Below, one piece after another: positions 1-11,532 of a stretch of DNA of 64,000 nucleotides. This DNA comes from Carallia brachiata. Taxonomy: Eukaryota; Streptophyta; Magnoliopsida; Malpighiales; Rhizophoraceae. Location: NCBI GenBank assembly GCA_021464245.1, contig JADCRB010000013.1, forward strand, positions 2,483,702 to 2,547,701. Reading direction: 5' to 3'. Both the position numbers and the translations under genes were made by a program. Position 1 is the first letter of the stretch. Every line of letters begins with the position of its first letter. The notes beneath the pieces were generated by a model. That model did no database searches, was not told the origin of the DNA, and saw only the letters and a list, made by a program, of their open reading frames with translations.

Positions 1-92
1 TGCGTCTGCAACAGGATGCTGCAAATTGTCCTTCGCAATCTTCAGCTCCCGAACTTTTTCATGAAGCGCAGTTATATTGAGTCCATCCTGTT
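1..92 (-). CDS. Possible internal exon of an unidentified minus-strand gene
   Basis: Read on the minus strand, a pyrimidine-containing stretch ending CTAACAG precedes an open frame (DGLNITALHEKVRELK...) that runs off the left edge. The frame is rich in charged and helical residues, as in a coiled coil. The base composition is more gene-like than the flank to the right. I do not recognise the protein, and no upstream exon was identified, so this could be chance. Confidence 0.25.
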
Positions 93-1780
93 AGGAGGAC
101 TCATAACTCCAAAATGATACGAACACTTGCCGTACAATCCGGACTCTCAAAAACCGACAGCCACTTTGCCATGTCCAGTTCTTTATCCTGATCTTCTCTG
201 TCTATTCTTGCACAATAAAAAGCACGAAATGGAAAGAGCAAGAGAGTACAACTGGAATCAGTGGAAACAGGGAAACCAAACAAGAAGCCCTGCGATTTTT
301 TTTTTACCCTTCCAACCCCAAGTCAAATGGATTGCTAGCAGGCAATAGAACATTGATATAGAAATATTAAAAAATGGCTACGCAACTCTGTATTATTTTT
401 CAACAATTGACCTTTTGTTTTCAGAATAATGGTATCCGAATATAAATGCTCGCGCTTGCACAACAACATGATTAACTTTTATTGGGTTGCTAAAGTAACG
501 TTGATGGGGTCACCTGAGAATTCTCTATCTTTGAAATTACCTCTTTTTAACAGAAATACTTTTAAATTTACCCATAAAGTTTGTACCTTTGCATTCAATA
601 TCTCGCCACAACACTTCTCTGCTGTGATTAGGAATGAACACATACATACAGATAGAAATGGGGAAACAGAGAACAAGAACAACTTACTGAGTTGGAAGAA
701 GCTTATGGTTCCTTTGTGCTGATGAATCTTCCTTGTTTTCCTGATTCATAGAAAGAGACAGTTGTCCGATCAAGGGATTTTATTTTGATTTTTTTAAGTA
801 AATATAATTTATTATAATTTTACATTATATAATAATATTATTTAAATAAAAAAAAAAAAATAATATTTAAATATTAATTAGAATTAATTTTACTCAAAAA
901 AAAAAAAAAAAGTCATTTACAATCAATGCTGTTGGACTGACTCTTAACGTGTCAATTAAGGAGACTTTAGGAAATTGCCCAGGTAATTTTACTGATTGCG
1001 ACCTCCATGGCCGACATTTTTTTTTTTTTTGTTCTTTTTGTTTTAGTTGCTTAAAAGTGGCCCCATACAGTGAAATAAATAAAAATTTAGTCTGACCAAA
1101 AAAAAATAAAAATTTAGTCTTATATATTTAAAATTTGTGTCATACAATCCTATATGTTAGGATTGTTTTATGGGAATCCTTAACGTTAAGGTTTTATTTC
1201 AATTTGGTCTAATCATTGACGGAACAAGATTTGGCTGTCATATTTGTATTTTTGACCAAATAAAAAAGTAATATAATAATAGAAATATGTATACAAAACT
1301 CTGAAAATTAATTACAAAATTTGATATGCATTTAGATCGTATTTTATCCTTTAAATTGTTGTACGACTCTTCATTTTTTTGAACTTTTCTTTTATTTTTC
1401 TCTCTCATCAAAGCCACTCAAAACTCATTCTCATCACCACCACTATCGACCCACCGCCGCCACCACCACACCAACCTCCACTAGCTCAGCCACCACTCTC
1501 TTCCACTTCGACTGTCGCCATGGAATGGGAAGGATTTCGTAAGCCATGGAAATGATGCTTCTGTCCTCCGTTGGGCCAGCTGTTTAAGTCCCAATGGCAT
1601 CCTACTCCCCACCCAGAGAGTAAAATGCTTGCTAATTTTATATGAGTTAAATTAGATGTTCTCATAAAAATAGTATAATAGTATTATCAAAGATTTTGGC
1701 AAAAGAAAAAATCTGAAAATTTGTGGATTATGTTTTTTTTTCCCTTGCTACATGGCGTTCAAGTATGAATTTTGACTTAG
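93..1780. other. Intergenic, AT-rich, no supported gene
   Basis: Short homopolymer-rich sequence with A/T runs near 840-910 and 1020. A GC-richer island at about 1400-1620 (CCGCCACCACC-type codons followed by ATGGAATGGGAAGG) looks like a gene fragment or 5' UTR remnant, but no frame longer than about 30 codons continues from it. The last 30 bases resemble the 3' end of the BAHD intron seen in the paralogues. Confidence 0.5.
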
Positions 1781-3297
1781 GTGACTCGTAAAGGTGTTAA
1801 ATTATGACACGATCTAACAGTCAAATTGAACTTACTTGATAAAACTTGACTTGAACGCGACCCAAATATGACATAACTCAAAAGCAACTCAATCTAAAAG
1901 TAATTCAATTTGAAATAACCCCTACATCCAACATTTCTTTAAACTACACATAACACCAGTTTTTTATATATTTAATTATTTGATATTAACATTAGATTTT
2001 GGTTTATATAATTATCTATTTTTTTTTTTTAGATTTATAGCAGCATAAAATATTTATGCATATATATATAATGACAATAATATATAATTCTATTTATAAT
2101 ATATCAAGTACATAAATAATAATAATATAATTTACATATTTCAATGTATGCTAAAATAAAAAATTAGTGAAAAGAGAAAAAATTATTTCCTAAAATGTTA
2201 ATCATAAAAATGTTGACCCACGCAATGTTCCAAATTTAAATAAGTCAAACTTGAACTCAAATCGAATATAATGTAACTCACAAGTAACTCAATTTAAAAT
2301 GACTAAAATCTAAAATGATCTAACTTGAACTGACTCAATCTATCCGTTTGACACTTCTAATGAGTAGTATCTAACGCGGTGGTTTCCTCTTTACTTTTCG
2401 TCTCAACCAGACCAAGAGTGATGCTCAAGGCCTATCACAATTCCTGTCTGCTGTTGGTGAATTGGCGCGTGGTGAGCCGGAACCATCGATCCCACCGTGT
2501 GGGAAATTCATATTCTCGAAGCACGAGAGCCACCACGAGCGACTTGCGGGCACCGAGAATATGAAGAAGTTGCTAATACTGAGGGCCCAATTGTTCCAAA
2601 ATATGACATGATCCAACGATCATGTTTCTTTGGCCCAACTAAATTGTCGCCCTCCGAAGACAAGCATTGGCCCATCTTTTCAATTGCTCCACCTTTGTGA
2701 CATCAACTGCATGCCTTTGGAAGAGTCGCACAATTGCCCTCTAGCCAGACACCAAGGAAGAGATGCGTATGATATATTGATATGCATTGTCAATGCACGT
2801 AACAAGTTTGATCCTCCATTGCCAACTGGGTATTACAGCATTGTCTTTGCCTTCCCGACTGCGGTGGCCACTACCGGAAACCTCTCCAGAAATCCATTGG
2901 GGTATGCATTGGAATTGATAAGAAAGGTCAAGGAAAACGTGACTCAGGACTATATGCAATCTTTTGCGGACCTTATGGTAATCGAGAGTAGGCCTCACAA
3001 CACAGTGGAGATGTCCTGCCTGGTGCCGGAAGTGAGACAAGCTAGATTTAACTAGGTGGATTTTGGGTGAGCTAGGTAAGCCTGCCTATGGTGGACCTGC
3101 CAAGGGGGGGTTGGGCCCATCCCTTGGCTGGCGAGATTTTACATAAAACACAACAATCAAAATGGAGGAAAAAGGATTGTGCTGCCACTTTGCTTACCAG
3201 CTGACGCCGCGAAGCAATTTCTCAAGGAGTTGGATAAAATGTTAAATGAGCAAACTGATGATCAATCTAAGTCCCCAATTATTGCGTCTTCCTTAGA
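1781..3297 (+). pseudogene. BAHD acyltransferase exon-2 pseudogene (copy 0)
   Basis: This is a degraded copy of the second exon of the BAHD genes found at 27, 36 and 47 kb. It begins with the same acceptor context (AG then GTGACTCG), is interrupted at once by a hAT-like insertion, and resumes at 2368. Recognisable pieces lie in three frames: SQFLSAVGELARGEPEPSIPP, then AREPPRATCGHREYEEVA (2497-2700), then CIVNARNKFDPPLPTGYY and [16 protein letters not shown] (2750-3055). The catalytic HTMSD motif reads QTKSD, so the histidine is lost. The DFGWG region carries a stop and an insertion, and the normal stop codon is missing. No exon 1 was found upstream. It is clearly non-functional and older than the tandem copies. 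Confidence 0.88.
1789..2359. mobile_element. Non-autonomous hAT-like element inside BAHD pseudogene
   Basis: It interrupts the exon directly after its first eight bases. The ends are imperfect inverted repeats: TAAAGGTGTTAAAT on the left and, reading inward from the right, TAGAAGTGTCAAAC. These resemble hAT termini (TAGRGGTGTCAAA). The flanking 8-mers GTGACTCG and ATGAGTAG match at 5 of 8 positions, as expected for an old 8-bp target duplication. The interior is AT-rich with repeated ACTCAA motifs and no coding capacity. A related element lies at 42053-42983. Confidence 0.6.
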
Positions 3298-4194
3298 GGC
3301 TATGATAAAAATGTTACGCGCAGTGAAGATGATGGACGAATGTAACGCAGTAATTTCACATTTTTTTATTTGTTTCTTTTTTAACTTTAGTATGTTATAA
3401 ATTAAGTTTGAGTCTTTTGTATATTAACATTAGCTATTATACATAGGATGTTTATTATAAATCAAATTTCGATTTTTTGTACATTAATTTTAAAGATTTT
3501 TTATTCTTAAATTTGTTATACTCTAACATTAATTTTTTTACATATAAAACATTTTTAAAAAAATAATAATAATAAATTAATAACCATTATGAATCCCATG
3601 ACTTGTCTCCCGAGCGTTTCCCCTTTTCCGTCCATTGAACGTTTTCCTATGTGAATAGAGAGCGCGTGATACAAACGTATATTTCAGATCCTTTTTCTTT
3701 GATATATTAAATATTTATAAAAAAAATTAAGTAACAATATTTAAATAGTAATAGATTAATATATAATTGGATAAATGAAATTTAAAAAAAATAAAAAATA
3801 GATAAAATTTTAAATATTAAATAAATTGTATGACTATTTTATTATTAATTAAAATTAAATTATTTGGTACAATTTATATTATTAACGTCCTATGATGAAT
3901 AATTCTAATGAACGGGCTGAACACCTGCAAATTTGCAATACGAAATGTTAGTTTAGATTTCGAGTCAGCATTTTGATGTATAAGTCATTGAGACTCAAGA
4001 AATTTAGATGTGGTAGGTAAATGACAAGAGAAGAAAGTAACAAAACTTGGATCTATAGTCGCCTGGAATATTTTTATTTTAGTGTAACCAACATCATAAC
4101 CGAAATGGAACCATAACCGCAAATGGGAATCAATCTTGACTACGGTCCTAAAAGAAGCAAAAAACATTAATGGATATTTGGTATAACGGGTGTA
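3298..4194. other. Intergenic AT-rich sequence
   Basis: No coding frame, tRNA or clear repeat boundary is visible. A short GC-richer patch near 3600-3680 is not part of any long ORF. Confidence 0.5.
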
Positions 4195-4603
4195 TTAAGA
4201 GAGGTGTTTGGTTGGATAGTTGTTTAAAAAAATTGTGTTTGGTTAGATTTTTTGCGTTATTAATTGATTATATTATTTCTTTATATAATTTCTTAAAAGT
4301 AGTTATTTGAAAAGAAATTCAAGGTTATTTGTTGTTGTTTTTGGAATTACTTTTTATTTTTTAATAATAATAATAATTCATATATACTAAATGACCCTCA
4401 AAAAATATTTAAACAATTTCATTATTTTTTTTATTTGCCACAAGAATTAAATTTGCTAATTGTTACTTTATTTTATAAATATCCATATAAGCACAAGATT
4501 TTCAATTTTCAACAACTCTTAAATAAAATTTTTTTCACTTCAAATATTCATCAATATTGACACTTAAAAAAATATCTCATACATTATAACTTTTAATTAC
4601 TTA

Positions 4604-7600
4604 CAACAACAATAAAGTCTTAGCCTCAAATTACTTAGGGTCGACAACTTGAATCTGTTTTTATCATTTCGTTCTATCAAATCATAAGTCTTCTATAAAA
4701 ACTAGTTGTTTTAAATTTTTTTTAACTACCGATTATCAAGTCAACTTAGCTCTACCTCTCTCTCGTCTCACTTTATCTTCCTGAGTCGTGTCACTCTTCT
4801 TTACAAGAGTACTCACTGGTCAATGTTTGACATGCCCAAACTAACGCAGTCGTCACTCTCTTAATTTCTCATCAATAGGCGTTACACCTATTTTATTATA
4901 GATATTTTCATTCTTAATTTGATCCTTCCTTGAGTATTTGCCCATTCATCTAAGCATCATCATTTCTGTGACACTCATTTTTTTGTGCATATTGTTATTT
5001 CACCGCCCAACACTCGCTACCATAAAGTATCGCTGGACAGATTGCTGTACGATAGAATTTACCTCTCAAATTGACGGGAATTTTGCGATCACACAGAACT
5101 GTAGTCGCATATTTCAAATTCATTCATCCTGCTTTCGTCTTATGCAGTACATTTTCCTTTATATTGTCATCCTTTTAGATAATAGAACATAAATAACGAA
5201 AGTGATCACAACACGAGACATCTACCCCATCCAACCAAATGATCTGCTCTGTTACACTCCTAACATTGCTTAACTTGCAAAACATATATACTTGATTTTT
5301 TTACGACTCAACTTAAAGTCCTTAGATTTTAGAGTGTCGCTTTAAACTTCTAACTTGGCGTCTACCCCCTCTCGCGTCTCATCCATAAGGACGATATCAT
5401 CTGCAAATAACATATTGTGTGGTATAACATCTTGAATATGACTCGTTAAGACATTCATGACTAAAACAAATAGAAACATACTTAGAGTCGATCCTTGGTG
5501 TAGGCTAACTATGATGAGAAAATCTACAGATTCACCTCCAACTATCCTTATTGGAGTCATATCTCCTTCATACATATCTTTCACTAAGTTAATGAATAAT
5601 GTGGGCACCTTCTTCTTGCTCATCACCCACCACATCACTTGCTTAGGGACTCGATCACAGGCTTTCTCTAAGTCAATAAAAATTATGTGTAGATGTCACT
5701 TCCTTTCTCGATAGTTTTTCATCAATCTTCTAAGGAAAAAGATAGCTTCAATAATCAATCTACTCGGCATAAATGCAAATTGATTGTTAGAGATAGAGAC
5801 AATCTCCTACAGTTGTTGCTCTATAATCCTCTCCCAAAACTTCATAGTGTGAATCATTAATTTTATACCTCAACAGTTAGAGCAATTTTAGATGTCTCCC
5901 TTGTTCTTAAAGATTGGGACCAGTGTGCTCATTCTCCACTTATCAGGCATCTTATCCTTCTTCAAAATCCTATCAAAAAGTCTAGTCAATTAGACTACTC
6001 CCCTTTCACTTAAAGTTTTCCAAACTTCAATAGGTATTTCATCTAGTCCACACATTCTCTCCTTTTTCATCTTTCGTAGAGCCATTCTTACCTTCGAAAG
6101 ATAAATACGTCTAGTGTAGGTAATTTCCTCTGGAGGCCCACCAAGGTCTTCGAAATTACCTTGACTGTTCTCATTAAAGAGTTTGTCAAAATATGTTCTC
6201 TACCTCACTTTAATCTCCTCCTCTCTCACAAGGACCTTTTTTACATTGTCTTTAATACATCTGATTTGGGTAAGATCCCGACTCTTCATTTCCCTAGTAC
6301 GATCTAGCTTATAAATCGCATTTTTTTCCTTCAACAGTGTCAAGTTTGCAATGTAAAGTATTATAAGTATTAGCTCAGGGTACTGCCACCGCTCTTTTTG
6401 CTTCCTTTTTTGCTAGCTTGTATCTTTCATACGCACTGCTGTCCTGACACTCGGGGAGACTCCTACAACACTCTCATTTCTTTTTAATGGCATCTAGGAC
6501 CTCCTAGTTCTACCACCAAGTTTCTTTTGCTAATGGACTATGTCCTTTGGCCACATTTAGAGTCTCTGCTGTTACCTTGCATAAGCGGTTCGTCATACGT
6601 AACCACATGATATTTATTTAGAATAGGTGCCCCAATCCCCTTCCTCCAATATCCTAGTTTGGAAGGTCAACTTCCCCTGTGGTTTTTGTAAGTTCCACCA
6701 CTGAGTTTTACCCTGTTGGAATTTCTTACTTTTTTTTTACTCACATCTAATAAAGACGTCCAAGACACCTACCATGTGGTGTGTGAAAGTAGCTTATCTT
6801 GGTATGACTTTATAGTCCTTACACAAAGTACGGCCAATATGTCTAGTCAAAAAGAAGTCAATCTAGCTATTGTTGTACCCACTTTTAAAGGTAATCAAAT
6901 GTGATTCTTGTTTTTGAAAGTATGTATTGATTAAAGTAATGTCATAAGTAACAACAAATTCTAGAATGGTTTCACCTTCTTTAATTAGCCATTTATATCC
7001 AAAAATCCACATGCATTCTCTCAAATCCCTCTATATCACTACCGACATGCCCATTCAAGTCCTCTCCAATGAAAATCTTTTCATCAAAAGGAATTTGTTG
7101 TAAAAGTTCATCCACATAATCCCAAAATTTCTTCTTTTTGACTTCGGTTAGATTATTTGTGGGGCATAGGTACTATACCTACTACCAACTTAATTAAGAT
7201 AATTCTATCTTCTACTCTACTTGTTGCTATTACTCCTTTTTTCAACTGACTATTGATAATAATCCTGACCTCATTCTTACTAAAAGCACTACTCGTGTAC
7301 CAAAGTTTAAAACTGATACTATTTATTTCTCTACATCTATTACTAGTCCACTTTGTCTTCTGTAAACATGCTACGTGAACCCCCCCCATCTAGTTATAGC
7401 AACTACCACTTCCATGAACTTGTCTGTCAATATACCAACATTCCAAATCCCTAAATGAATCTTCCTATCTTGGACTAGCTTTTTTACCTGCATGCGTCTA
7501 CAAACATACGGGGACCATTGCTTTCTCCTTGCCACACCCGGGCATCGGTGTGACGCGTAGCTGGACCCTCACTTACGCTTCACTACACCTGGGCTCCGAT

Positions 7601-7764
7601 GTAGTGCATCACACGTTGGGGACGCCTCAACGAAATTTCTTAAACGGTCCATGCCATGAGAGTTGTGCTAGTTTTACACTAGCCGCCAACCTACTGCAGC
7701 TCTTCTCCTTTATCCAAGTTTGGGACCATCAACACCGAACATGAGGTCCGGTGTTGGCATAGTT
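4604..7764 (-). mobile_element. RTE-type non-LTR retrotransposon, apparently full length
   Basis: A LINE on the minus strand bounded by a 21-bp target-site duplication (4583-4603 and 7765-7785) with a single mismatch. The 3' end, at the left, finishes in TTTATTGTTGTTG, the short-repeat tail typical of RTE-clade elements rather than poly(A). From 5' to 3' there is a GC-richer leader (7500-7760), an endonuclease remnant with GGVHVACLQKTKW (7153-7389), and a reverse transcriptase remnant including FADDIVLMDETREGVD (5342-5638) and a distal VNLRGKFYRTA...LYGSECWA segment near 5000-5090. Stops and frameshifts interrupt the frame throughout, so it is inactive. Confidence 0.88.
4930..7500 (-). pseudogene. 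Degenerate endonuclease/reverse-transcriptase ORF of the RTE element
   Basis: The single long ORF expected of an RTE element is broken into fragments. At 7153-7500 is an apurinic-type endonuclease beginning around IHLGIWNVGILTDKFMEV. At 5342-5638 is the RT core, with KKVPTLFINLVKDMYEG, the LHQGSTLS finger and the FADDIVLMDE catalytic motif (normally YADD/FADD). The downstream thumb region near 4930-5100 reads LYGSECWAVK before a stop. In the intact element this protein nicks the target and reverse-transcribes the RNA; here it cannot be translated as one protein. Confidence 0.8.
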
Positions 7765-7785
7765 ATTATAACTTTTAACTACTTA

Positions 7786-9483
7786 ACTTTTTTTTTTTTG
7801 AAAGTTAAAAATTAAGTGAGAAAATTTTCAATATTATTTATACAATATTTATTTTAAAAATAAAAATTATAAAATATAAAAATAATTTTGTTAATATGAT
7901 ATATTAATATAAATATCTGAATAGGTCATTTAATTATTCAACAACAGTAACAACAAATATAAAATTAACTAAATACTTTATTAATTTTTCAACAATCAGC
8001 AATAAGAAACTTGAATCAATAATTAATAATAGTAATCAGCAGCATCACTATCGAACAAGTAAGCTGAACAACCCTTAATTATGATGGCAGTTGAGGGAAG
8101 GTTATAGAATCGTACTTTTAAAGGAAAAAATTATATAGACACGTAATAATAAGTACAAAATTGACACATGAGATTCGAGTCATCAAATTGTAAAAAATAT
8201 ATTGAACTATAAAGAAAAGAAAACAAGATAAATTGTAAGGTTAATTACATACTTTCGGCGTGTTGAAAATTGTGTGCTTACATTATCGTATCTTAGATTA
8301 AAAGAAAAAACAAAGAAAAGAAAGAGAGTTAGCACTAAAAAACACAGAATACTGACATGGCAAAATTAATTTTTTTTTCTTTTGAACAGCTAGTTAAATA
8401 TTAACCGTACCATCCAAAAAATTTGGACTCCCTTCCACAACACGGCTCCGGCATAGACCAAAAGAAACCAGCACGAAACTATCAACTGGACAGCTCCCAT
8501 CCAACCATACTTGCTAAGGAAAAAGCATCAAACAAAATGACTGAACGAGTGAGATTCCAACAAGAATGCATCAAACAAACATAAACAAATAAAAATTATT
8601 AAAATAAAATTTAAGTATGAGGCAAATTTTTACTGTGTTTATCTTTTTATAAAGTATATTTATTTTATTTGTTATAAGCATTTGATAAGTAGACTAGTGA
8701 TATAAGATTTCTTCACACAAAAATTACTATTAAAACTAGATTAAATAAACATTCTTTTTTTTTTCGATTAATACCAAGAAAAACGTATGCATTTTAAAAA
8801 ATTTTTAAAAAGTTTATACCAAATTTTAAAAAAATTGAAAATTTTATTTTTTATTAATTCATTATTTAATAACAAAGTTACCATTGGCTATCTTGTTTAA
8901 TGTGCCTCTATTTTATTTTTGGCAAAAATAATATTACGCGAGCATATTTAATAAAATACGTAAAAAACACATAATATATCTAATAATATAAATAATTTAT
9001 TTTTTTTAATTTAATTAATTTTTTTTACTATTTTCAAAACACTTACATGCTCACAAATATCGTTGCCATTTAGAATTCTCCTTATGCCAGTACCCACTTT
9101 CGAATTGACAAGCAAAAAGCAAAGCACCCCGACATGGGGCCCTTCGTGGGCATCTTGTGTGGATGATAATCCCCTCATTGTTTTTCACGCCAAACAGTAT
9201 GAAGAAAACTGAACTTCGCTATAATTATACAGACATATGTGCTTGCACAAGAGTGGAGATCTCCCTTTCTCTATAATTTAATGCCCACTCAACTCTTCCA
9301 CGAAATTCATATGAGCTTGTCCCCATGGAAAGGAAAATTCGCTCAAATCAACCAACCGTGTAGAAATAAAATTCATCCAATCTTGTGGAATATGATTGAT
9401 GGGGGCCAATAATAATAATACAAAGGTGCAGCTTCAAAAATATTATTATATCATGTTGTAGTACCCTATAACAATTAAGGTTC
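7786..9483. other. Intergenic, no supported gene
   Basis: The first 290 bases are the right arm of the disrupted MITE. The remainder is AT-rich, with a slightly GC-richer patch at 9060-9400 that has no long reading frame. Confidence 0.5.
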
Positions 9484-10110
9484 TCAGAACCGAACCGGTC
9501 ATTGAACCGAAAAATTGAGAGATTCAAGGTTCACCCGATTCGACCGATAAAACCGCAGTTAAACCGGTAAAACCGGTATTTAATATTAAATATATAAAAA
9601 TTAAATTTTTATATAGCTTATATAATTATATAAAATATTATATTATATAAGAATGATAATAAATATTTAAAATAAAGTGTATTTTAAGAATTATATTAAT
9701 ATTTACATACATTAAAGATATTACAATTAGTATATTTAACAAAATATAATTTATAAAAATTAATTCAAAAAATAATATTTATAAATAGTGATTAAATATT
9801 AATTTTTAAATTTTAAAAATTAAATTGAAAATTGTAATCAACTGATGACTAAATTAGAATTTTTAGTTAAAATTAGAGTTTTAATTATAATTTAGATAAA
9901 GTTTTGGGTTAAATTATAATTTAAAATGTTTTGGTTTAAATTGAACCGGTTCAACCGTCCCGATTTTTCCGGTTTTCCCAGTTTTTGACCGATTTTTGAC
10001 CGATTTTTTCCAATTCGGTCCGAATTTCATTTTTAGACTTGAACCGGACCGAACCTAGGATCGGTTCCCAATTTTTCCAGTTGAATTGGCCGGTCCGGTC
10101 CAGTTCTTAA
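9484..10110. mobile_element. MITE-like element with AACCGG-rich ends, copy 1
   Basis: Both ends are packed with ACCGGTT/GGACCGG motifs. The left end reads AGAACCGAACCGGTCATTG and the right end, read inward, AAGAACTGGACCGGACCGG, forming an imperfect terminal inverted repeat around an AT-rich core. A second copy lies at 11063-11532. No coding capacity was seen. Confidence 0.55.
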
Positions 10111-11062
10111 TTCCATGATAACAATATGGCACTTTTAGTTTCCACTATATATATATAGGGATTTTATAACAACATAATTGTAGCCAGAAAATTTTTATAG
10201 GCTAATGAACTTCTTCACAAAAAAAAAAAAAAAAAATCTCATCTAAAAAAATCAAAATCAAAAAGATAATTTGGTTTATATAGTTAATTAGCTTTTCCAA
10301 ATTTCCTAAGCAAATCAGAACCCAAGTTATATTTTGCTTAATATAAACTTGAAGCTTATTTGAAGGTGATTTTCTGAAGTGATCACTCGATGCTCCAACT
10401 TTGGCAGGCTTCTACTATTCTTTTTTTTTTTTTTCCAAAAATCCTATGTGGGTGTGGGGTATTTTTTTTAGCCATATTACTCATATTTTTTTTCTCAAAA
10501 TAAAACAGAATGCACATTTATTTTCGAAAATTTTCTACTTAGATTTCCATAATTTGAAAAAATTCAAAATATATTGTATTTTCAACAAACGTTTCTGCAC
10601 TTTCTTGAAAATATACTATAACCTCAAAAAAATATTTTATCTTCTTTTAAAAATGTATTATATTGTTTTAAATTCAGTATAAAATTGTTTTGTATTAATG
10701 AAATTGTATATCTATTTAGTTGTTCTCATACAAAGGAAAATCCTTTATAGACACAATTTTCATGATTGCAAGATATTTTTACATTACAAAGTATTTATGC
10801 TATACAAAGAATATTTTACACAACATGTAAGAGATACATAATAAAATAACATAAAATTATGAAAATCTCTTTTATTATTTTAAACTGTAAAAAAAAGGTT
10901 CGTTGTGCACTTATTTTTCTTTATGAAATCATGCACATAAAATGTGCGTTCATGTACTTGCTCTAAAAAGAGGAAGAGAAATCTTGTAACGGGAGTGCGG
11001 ACTCGCACTCCACTAAAAAAAATAAATAAATAAATAAATTAGAACAGTCATTAGAACTAAAG
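10111..11062. other. AT-rich spacer
   Basis: T-rich and A-rich runs produce a 93-codon open frame dominated by Phe, Tyr, Lys and Leu at 10401-10682; I regard it as compositional. Nothing else was recognised. Confidence 0.5.
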
Positions 11063-11532
11063 TTGTCAGAAGCGAACTAATTATTGAACTGAAAATATTA
11101 ATGGGTCAATGTTCAACCGGTTGAATCGGTCAAACCGGTATTTGAACCGATATTTAATAATATATATGTGTATAAAAGTAATTATAAAAATAATATTTAT
11201 AGATAGTGATTAAATTTTAATTTTTTTAATTTTAAGGATAAAATTAAAATTTTTAATAGATTTAGAACTAAATTGAACTTTTAAATTAAAGTTAATGCTT
11301 AAATTATAATTTAAATAACATTTGTGGTCAAATTGTAATTTATGAATTTTTTAATTTTATTGGGCAGGTCCAACCAGTCCGATTTTCACCAATTTTTATC
11401 GGTTCATGACCGGTTTTTTCCAGTTTTGATTGGTGCGAGTCATCCTCCAAAATTTACTTAAATCGGTCCGGACCACCGGCCGGTCCCCAATTCAACCGAT
11501 CCGACCGACTGGTTCGATCCGATTCTGATAAC
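11063..11532. mobile_element. MITE-like element with AACCGG-rich ends, copy 2
   Basis: Same organisation as the copy at 9484-10110: a left part with CAACCGGTTGAATCGG and a right part with GGACCACCGGCCGGTCC and GGTTCGATCCGATTCTG, around an AT-rich core sharing phrases with copy 1 such as ATTAAATTTTAATTTTT. It is more diverged and shorter than copy 1. Confidence 0.5.

Larger units (their letters stand above)
4198..8074. mobile_element. PIF/Harbinger-type MITE disrupted by an RTE LINE
   Basis: The left end reads AGAGAGGTGTTTGGTTGGATAG and the right end, read inward, GGGTTGTTCAGCTTACTTG. Both have the GGTGTTTGGTT-like terminus common in plant Harbinger MITEs, and both are flanked by TTA (4195-4197 and 8075-8077). 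The LINE at 4604-7764 sits inside, so the original MITE was only about 700 bp. The terminal repeats are imperfect, so the superfamily call is tentative. Confidence 0.42.

Noticed and set aside
10401..10682. 93-codon open frame
   Set aside because: Composition is dominated by Phe, Lys, Tyr and Leu from T- and A-rich DNA; no start context, domain or homologous frame.
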